From positions 1 to 27,953 of the forward strand of contig JAAXGS010000083.1 of the NCBI GenBank assembly GCA_012271225.1: 27,953 nt of DNA, written 5' to 3'. The position numbers and the translations under genes were made by a program. Source of the stretch: Dehalococcoidia bacterium. Lineage in GTDB: Bacteria > Chloroflexota > Dehalococcoidia > UBA6926. The notes below the pieces were generated by a model. It had not been told where the DNA came from. It searched no databases and saw nothing but the letters and a program-made list of their open reading frames with translations. Numbering within the stretch: position 1 is the first letter of the stretch; each line of letters starts with the position of its first letter. Of the stretch, positions 8,401 to 13,382 are shown piece by piece.

Positions 8401-9908
8401 CGCTGCCACGTCACCGTCAGACCCTCATCGGACGCTGTGTAGACTGCCAACGAGGTGGGCATTGAGGGCGGCTCCGCCACATCGGTCACCATCACCGTCA
8501 GAGCCACTGATGCCGTGCCGCCCCGTCCGTCACTGGCGACGACCGAGAACAGGCGCCTCGTCTGAGCCTCAAAGTCCAGGACGGCGTTGGGGGCCACCGA
8601 CACCTGACCGTTCACAATCTCAAAGGAGTCCGCGTCCGCCCCCTCCAGGCTCAGGGTGACGGCGTCGCCGTTCGGATCGGTCGCGGTGAATTGTTGATCG
8701 TCGATGAGTCCTGTCGAATTCTCCGGGATCTGGAGGGTGCGTGTGCGATAGCCGCTGATGATCGGGTCCGCGTTCGGCGGCGGCCCGGGGATGCGCACCC
8801 TGTAGGAGCCGCCCGCCCCCATGACGGTCTCTGATGTTGTCCATTGCGCATGGCGGGCAACACTGGATGGATGGGTCGCGTCATCAAACGCGAAGCCGAA
8901 CTCGTTAATGAGCAGGGTAAAACCGTCCAGGCTGTCCATTGTCGCGTCGTCCGCGAAGTTGATCTGCACCTCGCCGTTGCTCGGACGATAGACAAGATCG
9001 ATAATCGTGTGACTCTGCCCGTCCAGATCGAACCCCCGGGACGGGAATTCGCCGAAGATCGCAGATGTGGCGACGTCAAAGCCATAGCCGATGTCGGAGC
9101 CGTCACCGTCGGCGGCGGCGGTCAGTGTGCCGCAAAAGACATCGTTCGACTGGCAGCCGGCGGCCGTTGTGGCCGTGCCGGTGGCTGACCAGAAGCTCGG
9201 GCCCTCGTCATTCTCTGCCAGCAGCCGCACCTCATACGTGCTGTCCCGCGACAGATCCGTGATCGTCACCCACGTTTCCGCTGCCGTCGCCGGCCAGTCT
9301 GACCAGTCCGCCTCAGGCGTCTGATCGGCCAGCCGATACTGCACGTCATAGTCATTGACGGGGGGGCCGTGGGAGAACGGCACCGTCCAGGACACCAGAA
9401 GCCTGCTGGCGGACACCACAACCACCGTCGGCGCGTCCGGGGCCTGTGGAGGCTCCGCGACGTCCTGGATCTGCACGGTCACCGCCGCCGTCGCGGAATT
9501 CGTTCCGTCATTGGCCGTGACGGTGATCTCATAGGATGTCAGGCCGGACTCAAAGTTGAGGAACTGCCCGCCCGCCACCGTCAGGACGCCGGTGGCGGGG
9601 TCGATGGCGAAGACCGACGCGTCCGCCCCCCCCAGGCTCCAGGTGATGGTGGCTGTGGGGTCCGGGCTCTCAGCCGTGAACGTGTAGACGTAGATGGTGT
9701 TCTCGTTCAGGGGGATCACCCCCATGGCCGGCTCGTTGGTGATGGCCAGCGCCGCCTGCGCGTCAGGCGCGGCAAACACCGCGCCCGTCTGCGCTGTGAA
9801 CGGGACGGCGTAGGCTGCAACCGTTAACGCCGCCAGCAGAGCCAGCGGCGCCTGACGTCGGATTCCCTGCAGGAAGTTGGTGAAAGCCATAACCGGCCTG
9901 AACGTCAT
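2430..9908 (-). CDS. Giant cadherin/FN3 surface protein, 2492 aa
   Basis: A secreted, membrane-anchored adhesin-like protein. A signal segment (~20-36) is followed by repeated modules: cadherin-like at about 53-150, 379-478, 712-823, 1360-1464, 1560-1651, 1883-1995 and 2091-2200, with repeated DxxxG and DVAEPP-type linkers. FN3 domains lie at about 155-250, 479-581, 824-917, 1465-1556, 1652-1882 (interrupted) and 2201-2299. Calx-beta-like or TFTPxNWxTPQT modules span 920-1355, and an Ig-like domain lies at 1996-2090. Three copies of an unnamed two-Cys module occur at 251-378, 583-711 and 1708-1830. A Pro/Thr/Ser stalk (2300-2459) leads to one transmembrane helix (~2464-2487) and a basic tail. 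No LPxTG-type sorting signal or enzymatic domain was seen. Calcium-dependent adhesion is inferred from cadherin homology. ATG 9908 is used; ATG 9890 (M7) is equally plausible. It is likely monocistronic. Confidence 0.92.
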   Translation of the reverse strand: MTFRPVMAFTNFLQGIRRQAPLALLAALTVAAYAVPFTAQTGAVFAAPDAQAALAITNEPAMGVIPLNENTIYVYTFTAESPDPTATITWSLGGADASVFAIDPATGVLTVAGGQFLNFESGLTSYEITVTANDGTNSATAAVTVQIQDVAEPPQAPDAPTVVVVSASRLLVSWTVPFSHGPPVNDYDVQYRLADQTPEADWSDWPATAAETWVTITDLSRDSTYEVRLLAENDEGPSFWSATGTATTAAGCQSNDVFCGTLTAAADGDGSDIGYGFDVATSAIFGEFPSRGFDLDGQSHTIIDLVYRPSNGEVQINFADDATMDSLDGFTLLINEFGFAFDDATHPSSVARHAQWTTSETVMGAGGSYRVRIPGPPPNADPIISGYRTRTLQIPENSTGLIDDQQFTATDPNGDAVTLSLEGADADSFEIVNGQVSVAPNAVLDFEAQTRRLFSVVASDGRGGTASVALTVMVTDVAEPPSMPTSLAVYTASDEGLTVTWQRPDNQGKPAIDGYDVQYCDSSTGCDDAGDWTTWTSDDTDSREVFAIITGLTADTEYTVRVRARNNEGEGAWSATATGTPSACLPTDVFCATLTAGVNSDSSAIGWHSDDQASLSFGSLSPAQFTYDSTQYEIGTLTYVPGDNLLNLDLDAQTTVDSLDALTLHIGDAAFPFSDATHAMDVASNGQWTVTEAVFSDGGTYTVRIPAPVPVIYSFYLFSQRIFTDPITETMEEDWDRENRLEVLVADRPDQSERITWGLIGEDGAAFTVVADTDTRASLFARDDAAIDYESGKTLYSMTLIAIDESGRTGRVGLEVTILNAVEPPGRVNRPTVIPLSRDSLRVTWTAPDNPGPSITEYDLRYRSRPSGDWTDAGHNSTDTMATLTGLNPDTLYQAQVRALSRDGTNAWSESGSGRTEGYTRGVVLAPQRLNVQENPDDGVSTYTVRLAGEPSDPVSVTLSSPPSPATFEPPTLTFTPDDWSTPQTVNVQLASEPSEQVSITLSPKSPVPLTFDPPTLTFTSANWDTPQTATAWLTILPVEPETITLSTDRPDPVTFEPTTLTFTPANWATPQTITVSGVDNRIDNAPRTWEILHTVDGESIVNSLPISVIDDDPLPRATFSMNGEINEARGSTTIRLRLDRPSDWDIEYEFSILPLPPAVAADFTVSPDRAVNVVRVPAGLTRTPAADGVTVTAVNNSVHTGDKTLTVSAVADATQRSLFPPYRLLTIVDDDEPRLVVSRTSLSVTEAAGTSHSRTYTIRPYGQPSSAVTVSIVANPSYVGEDIITVSPASMTFTPDNWNTPQTVTVTAVDDDQDDDHPFAPIDRDQRTTTITHTATGPSEYDGLTASVHVTVVDDDENSAPVPASDPMEFTVTENLPANTEVGYMSATDADGDTLTFGLTGFGRNLFSLGVSTGRIVALASLNHEDPMLSSAHNNAWVLTGTVTDGKTTESFTVRINVGDVDEPPGKPDAPTQLRGDPAQLALEWERPTNTGPPITDFDVHYREVGTTTWMAVAHDGTSTNTVITGLTVGTDYEARVRATNAEGTGEWSEPGRTPPIIEDFEDEVDVEVQENTTGVIHTLALTSGGYDTFTWDLSGQDAALFTIDAGALSVADDATLDFETAPSLTFIVIVTDPVGITDTITVNVTVTDDDSEAPSDPDTVTVTAPSKTSLTIEWSEPDNTGPPITDYDVRYGETPLLTSPDPLPADCENIDTYCGTMTAQLSGTTTGFAGQGSAQGSLSPETFMYEGVEYTIQTLVEDDQGYVTFAVIQSQDVSLFDALALHLNGAQYAFADAENPLSEQARWPLAAGATSLTDGTDYVVRITGPKPAASWIEWQSGMTITDRSVTVTGLTVNTLYSIQVRATNDEGTGAWSVTESGSTPLPNEPPVFTDGATATRSVSENLILGSPFDSPVAAVDADADTLTYSLGGADAAHFGIVPDSGRLETAAVFDYEARSSYTVDVRVSDGKGPDDSADAAIDATITVTIQIINEDEPGAASLAPLEFLVETELTATISDIDGGVTAVTWLWERSPDYDSTLMTGTWTAITGADQAMYTLTVDDVGHFVRATGFYTDNHGSGKSVSAVTPVLIPNRVPTFDEGAHTTRSVEENTVAGAAIGMPVSATDPETADRLTYSLSGPDMEFFRLNPSNGSLLTFAPLDFESKESYEVDVHVTDGRAVYGIEDLSADDTITVTIEIVDLNERPLRLAPPHVNYATAYSLRVTWMPRDNTGRPPVSDYEVQYREVGSGAWRNWESSVISTLNTTMLTGLDPVTRYEARVRAENDEGLSDWSSPSSGMTRLIPTPRPAVTPTPQPTVIPTSTPRPIRTPRPIGTTTPGIILPPLPTPSPTPTPSPTPTPTATPSPTPSPSPTPTATPTPTPSPSPTPSPSPTPSPTPAPTPTLTPTPSPLPSPTVTPTLTASATPTSTATATATATATVTVTATVTTTPTPTPTPTIQPPAAGTNPLLLVAIGVTVLVAAAAIAWLLGFPRRT
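2532..3011 (-). repeat. Low-complexity Pro/Thr/Ser stalk coding repeat
   Basis: This encodes residues ~2300-2459 of the giant protein: PTPRP-type units, then (S/T)P dipeptides, then TATATAT and TVTVT runs. The DNA is an irregular 6-nt periodic repeat (GGCGTx and GGTGAC-like on the plus strand). Such stalks span a cell wall or S-layer and are common in Chloroflexota surface proteins. The reverse frame is also open and encodes a Gly/Val repeat, which is an artefact. Confidence 0.8.
4419..4787 (-). repeat. Two-Cys module, copy 3, nested inside an FN3 domain
   Basis: Residues 1708-1830 begin CENIDTYCGTMTA, contain LFDALALHLNG and end DYVVRITGPKP. Upstream lies only the first half of an FN3 domain (to YDVRYGETP). 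Its second half (WIEWQSG through VRATNDEGTGAWS) resumes right after the module, so this copy is inserted in the FN3 C-C' region. Confidence 0.65.
7776..8162 (-). repeat. Two-Cys module, copy 2 (giant protein 583-711)
   Basis: It begins ACLPTDVFCATLTAG and ends TYTVRIPAPVP, with DSLDALTLHIGD in the centre. It is the clearest match to copy 1 and again follows a complete FN3 domain. Confidence 0.7.
8775..9158 (-). repeat. Two-Cys module, copy 1 (giant protein 251-378)
   Basis: It begins CQSNDVFCGTLTA and ends SYRVRIPGP. It shares with the other copies a C-x5-C start (DVFC(G/A)TLTA), a central DSLD(G/A)xTL segment, an F(A/S)DA stretch and a terminal (Y)xVRI(P/T)xP. It follows a complete FN3 domain directly. 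Confidence 0.7.
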
Positions 9909-10234
9909 GAGGAAACGGGCAGCGCGCCGCCACGGCTAGCCTGTTGTGAGTTACAGTGCGCCACGCATGCTCCAGTGCAGATTGTTCCGCCCGCTTCGCC
10001 GTCACGCTCACAGGGAGGCGTCGCCCCCCCGTGACGCCTCGACACGCCTCAGGACAATTCAGTGATTATCCTGGCCGCAATCCCCGGCAGAACGACGCCT
10101 GTCGAGGGCAGTGCCAATCGCGGCACAACTGGCTATAGAATAGCATTCTGCGTCATTCCTAACCAGAGCCTGCGCGGCCACCGGATCAGGGGTGACGCGC
10201 CCCCCTGCACCGAACCGTCACGCGGCGCGCGGGC
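9909..10234. other. 326 bp region upstream of giant gene
   Basis: No gene was found. On the minus strand it is the upstream region of the giant gene. It holds an AGAAT-AGC-ATTCT palindrome (10137-10149) that includes a weak -10-like TATTCT (10138-10143). A small GTGCC/GGCAC hairpin (10111-10126) and a stronger 8-bp hairpin (10015-10040) are also present. No good -35 is visible. A long structured 5' leader is possible. Confidence 0.4.
10015..10040 (-). promoter_or_regulatory. 8-bp hairpin in giant-gene leader
   Basis: GAGGCGTC (10015-10022) pairs perfectly with GACGCCTC (10033-10040) around a C-rich 10-nt loop, about 110 nt before the start of the giant gene. It could be a leftover terminator of the DUF2339 gene or a leader structure. 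Confidence 0.3.
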
Positions 10235-13093
10235 TCAACTCCCGTCTGCGCCCCGCCCCAGCAGGAATCCCTTGACCTCATTGCTGTAGCGCTGATAGGC
10301 GAGGCCGGTTGCCAAGAGCAGGATGCCGAGCGTGACGAACGCGGCGACGCGGTAGACCGCTTCGAGTTGAAAGACGTCGAAGGCAAAGAGCTTCACAACG
10401 GCAACGGCAAGCACGCCCAGACCGGCCAGACGGACGCGGCTGTCGTTCAGGACAATGCCGACCGCGATAGCGCCAATGCCGTACGCGGCCCACAGCACGG
10501 TCAACGTCAGCTGCATCGCGTCCGTTTGATCCACGCTCAGCCGCGTTTCCTGAACGGCGAAATAGTGGATCGCCTCCAGGCTCAGCGTCCACAGGGCGAG
10601 CGCGGCGGCCGCGGCGGGCAGCCATCGGAACACGGCGAGCTCCTCCTCCGGCAGCTGCCGCAGCGGGGAGCGGAACACCCACGCGATGACGGCCAGGACC
10701 GCCACGACCGCGGCGTTGACGAGGAAGTGATAGTTGAGGATAAGGGTGTGCGCGTCTGGGTCCGGTTCAATTATCAGGGTGTCCACCCACAGGAGCTTGA
10801 CCCCGGTCAGCGCCATGAGCGCGAGCCCGCCAAGCCGCGCGAATCTGATGTTCCGCCATAGCCCCACGGCCAGCAGCGCGGCGGCGTAGAGGGACCAGAC
10901 AAGGGTCAGCGTCAGCAGCATCACGCCCTGTTGGTCAGCGTCCAGCCGCGTTTCCTGAACGGCGAAATAGTGGATCGCCTCCAGACTCAGCGTCCACAGG
11001 GCGAGCGCGGCGGCCGCGGCGGGCAGCCATCGGAAGACCGCGAACTCCTGCTGCGGCAGCTGCCGCAGCGTGGCGCGGAACGCCCACGCGATGACGGCCA
11101 GGACCGCCACGAAGGCGGCGTTGGTGAGGAAGTGATAGTTGAGGATGAGGGTGTGCACGGATGCGTCCGGTTCAATCGTGAAGGTGTCCACCCACAGGAG
11201 CTTGGCCGCGGCCAGCGCCATGAGCGCGAGACCGCCAATCCGCGCGAATCGATTGTTCCGCCATAGCCCCACGGTCAGCAGCGCGGCGGCGTAGAGGGAC
11301 CAGACGAGGGTCAGCGTCAACAGGAACCCGGCCTCCGCCGCCTCATCCGTCCCCAGTGAGCGCCCCGCGCGCTCCGCCGCGTCATCGAAATACAGGAACA
11401 CCTGCAGGGTGAGCAGGATCACCGTCAGGACATTGGCCGCGGCGAGCAGCCCTATCCTCACACTCCCCTCGTATTCCTCAATGATGAACTCCCGATACCG
11501 GTGGTACAGATACGCCGCCGCGTACAGCGCGGTGATGACAAAGGCATAGACGATGAACCATGCGTTCAGGACAACGGTGAATGCCTCCGCGTCCGTGTCC
11601 ACTCCGTTGACCAGCAGGTACCCCGCCGCGAGTGTCAGGATGCCAAGTCCAAAGCCGCGTGAAAGAGCGCGCCTGAGCATGAAACCGCTCCAGACAAGGA
11701 CGGCGCCCTCCGCGGCCCAGGCCATCGTCAGCCATACGGGGGAGGTGAATCGCAGCGGGATGGCGATGGTCAGGAACACGATCGCGGTGGGCAGGGCGAT
11801 CATCGCCACCCGGAGCGGCGCGCCCGGCCGGGCGTAGGCCGCGTAGGCGATCAGGAAGTAGAGCGCGGAGAGCGCAAGCGCGATCAGCCACAGGTATTCC
11901 GCATAGCTTTCCCGCAGCACAAGCACGCTCAACCCGAAGAACGCGAAGCTGTTTCCGACAACCAGCGCCATGTCCAACGGATCGGGAATGCGCCGCCAGA
12001 GAACGTGGAACAGCGTTGTTGCCCCGGTGAACAGCAGAAAGATGATCGTCAGTCCCGCCTGAAACAGGCGGGGGTCGGTGTCCTGAAACTGCCAGTAGCC
12101 CAGTGAGAACAGCCCGTAGGAGCCGAGCCACCCGGCAAGCGTGAACCAGCGCCAGTTGCGGACGGACGCGACGGCGAAGATGCCGAGATCAATCACCACG
12201 ATGTACGGCAGGATCAGCCGCACGTCCGGCAGCTCCGCCGCCAGGAGGATCGGCAGTTCCCTCCCTGAGAGGATCGGCCGTTCTGTCCCAGGGAGGATCG
12301 GCGCGATGAACGCGCCCAGGATTCCCAGGAATCCGATCACGCGGGAGTCGTAGCGGACGGCGAGGGCAACGGCCAGCGCGACCACGACGCCCAGCGCCAG
12401 AAAGGCGACGACCGGCGGGACCATCTCATAGAGCGCGTACGCCGCGTAGATGGAGATGTACAGCGTGGCCGCGCCGCCGGCCGTCACGGCCTGTGACCAC
12501 GTGGGCACGCGCCGCTGCATGTACTCGCCCACGCCCAGCAGCGCGGCTCCGGCGGCTATTCCCAACAGGATGCGGCCCCGCTCATCAATCCATTCGTTCT
12601 CAAACGACAGCAAGAGAAAGAACCCGATGCCCAGCGCCAGCGCCAACGCGCCGATGATGGCGAGCCAATTCCTGCCCAGCAGGCTCTCCCAGTCGATCCT
12701 CTCCACGTTGATGGACGGGAACGGGAGCGGCATTTCACCGGTTTGCGGCGCGCGGCGCGGGGGCTGCCCGGCGCGAGGCGCTGCCGCTTGGGGTGGGGGC
12801 GTTGGCGCGGCGGGAGGCGTTTGGGACGGTGGCGTTGGCGTAGCGGCAGGTGATGCTTGGGGCGGTGGCGTGGGGGCGGCGCCGGGCCGCTGTTGTCCCA
12901 ACTGCGACTGCAGCCAGTCCAGCCGCGCGGTCAATCCCTCAATCTGCTGACGGATCCGCAGAAACTCGCCCTGCAGTCGCCGCGCGTCCTCATCCCCGCC
13001 GGGCGCGGCGGTCAGCGGGTTGCCGCATGAGGCGCAATAGACGCTGCCGGGCGGATTGGCCCCACTGCAGACTGAACAGATGACAGCGCTCAC
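10235..13093 (-). CDS. DUF2339 polytopic membrane protein with zinc ribbon
   Basis: A 952-residue DUF2339-type integral membrane protein. The N-terminus is a zinc ribbon (C6-x2-C9, C20-x2-C23), then a coiled-coil segment ~36-67, then a Pro/Ala linker to about 115. The core starts at WESLLGRNWLAIIGALALALG, the family's opening motif, and is followed by more than 20 hydrophobic segments. The function of the family is not established; envelope or exopolysaccharide roles are only suggested. The start is GTG at 13093, chosen because it places the Cys motif immediately and has AGGGG 7-8 nt upstream. Near the C-terminus a 135-residue unit (SLYAAALLxVGLWRN to FAVQETRL) is duplicated in tandem with very high DNA identity, and a third degenerate copy follows. 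Three 8-residue repeats (PILxxxEL type) lie in a mid-protein loop. A divergent promoter is shared with ppsA. Confidence 0.88.
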   Translation of the reverse strand: MSAVICSVCSGANPPGSVYCASCGNPLTAAPGGDEDARRLQGEFLRIRQQIEGLTARLDWLQSQLGQQRPGAAPTPPPQASPAATPTPPSQTPPAAPTPPPQAAAPRAGQPPRRAPQTGEMPLPFPSINVERIDWESLLGRNWLAIIGALALALGIGFFLLLSFENEWIDERGRILLGIAAGAALLGVGEYMQRRVPTWSQAVTAGGAATLYISIYAAYALYEMVPPVVAFLALGVVVALAVALAVRYDSRVIGFLGILGAFIAPILPGTERPILSGRELPILLAAELPDVRLILPYIVVIDLGIFAVASVRNWRWFTLAGWLGSYGLFSLGYWQFQDTDPRLFQAGLTIIFLLFTGATTLFHVLWRRIPDPLDMALVVGNSFAFFGLSVLVLRESYAEYLWLIALALSALYFLIAYAAYARPGAPLRVAMIALPTAIVFLTIAIPLRFTSPVWLTMAWAAEGAVLVWSGFMLRRALSRGFGLGILTLAAGYLLVNGVDTDAEAFTVVLNAWFIVYAFVITALYAAAYLYHRYREFIIEEYEGSVRIGLLAAANVLTVILLTLQVFLYFDDAAERAGRSLGTDEAAEAGFLLTLTLVWSLYAAALLTVGLWRNNRFARIGGLALMALAAAKLLWVDTFTIEPDASVHTLILNYHFLTNAAFVAVLAVIAWAFRATLRQLPQQEFAVFRWLPAAAAALALWTLSLEAIHYFAVQETRLDADQQGVMLLTLTLVWSLYAAALLAVGLWRNIRFARLGGLALMALTGVKLLWVDTLIIEPDPDAHTLILNYHFLVNAAVVAVLAVIAWVFRSPLRQLPEEELAVFRWLPAAAAALALWTLSLEAIHYFAVQETRLSVDQTDAMQLTLTVLWAAYGIGAIAVGIVLNDSRVRLAGLGVLAVAVVKLFAFDVFQLEAVYRVAAFVTLGILLLATGLAYQRYSNEVKGFLLGRGADGS
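10541..10945 (-). repeat. 405-nt in-frame tandem repeat, unit A
   Basis: This unit is repeated at 10946-11350 with a constant offset of 405 nt (135 codons). Both begin with CCGCGTTTCCTGAACGGCGA on the plus strand. I see a single mismatch over the first ~85 bases, then more divergence. It encodes several transmembrane helices of the DUF2339 protein. Confidence 0.85.
10946..11350 (-). repeat. 405-nt in-frame tandem repeat, unit B
   Basis: Partner of the unit at 10541-10945. The match fades near 11320. A third, more diverged protein-level copy (LTLTVLWAAYGIGAIAVG...) is encoded just below 10541 at the C-terminus, so the array has three units of unequal age. Confidence 0.8.
12245..12302 (-). repeat. 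Three 24-nt spaced repeats in DUF2339 gene
   Basis: GAGGATCGGC recurs at 12245, 12269 and 12293, exactly 24 nt apart and in frame. It encodes ILPGTERP, ILSGRELP and ILLAAELP, a short tandem expansion in a loop between membrane helices. Confidence 0.7.
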
Positions 13094-13158
13094 GGTCGGC
13101 CCCTGCCCTCGCGGTGGATGCGGCGATGCCCCAACTCCACAAGGTTCTTGCTGCGCAC

Positions 13159-13164
13159 ACTATA
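13159..13164 (-). promoter_or_regulatory. -10 box for DUF2339 gene
   Basis: TATAGT on the minus strand (one mismatch to consensus) lies 65 nt before the GTG start. The -35 region is poor (TGACGC with a ~19 bp spacer). The site is in the divergent intergenic region shared with ppsA. Confidence 0.4.
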
Positions 13165-13266
13165 TCCGTATTCCGCGCGGGGGGCGTCACACACGGCAGG
13201 GGTGATACGGCGCGCGGCGAGGCATCCGCTCTGTGAGCGAGGCGGTGACGGCGGGAGTCCCGCGGA

Positions 13267-13294
13267 CTGACCGCCGGCGGGCGGATGGTATAAT
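13267..13294 (+). promoter_or_regulatory. ppsA promoter
   Basis: A perfect TATAAT (13289-13294) is preceded at 16 bp by CTGACC (13267-13272; TGAC core). Transcription would begin near 13301, giving a leader of about 80 nt. This rules out upstream in-frame starts such as 13233. Confidence 0.6.
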
Positions 13295-13382
13295 TCGCAT
13301 CGGCATGGCGCGGGCGCGCATGCGGACCGCGCGGCGTCCCCTGGTGGGAGGGCGCTCGAAGAGTCCTGAGGGGGGTACAGGC

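Noticed and set aside
13233..13382. 50-codon N-terminal extension of PEP synthase
   Set aside because: Arg-rich, absent from the family, spans the predicted promoter, and a strong ribosome site precedes the later ATG 13383.
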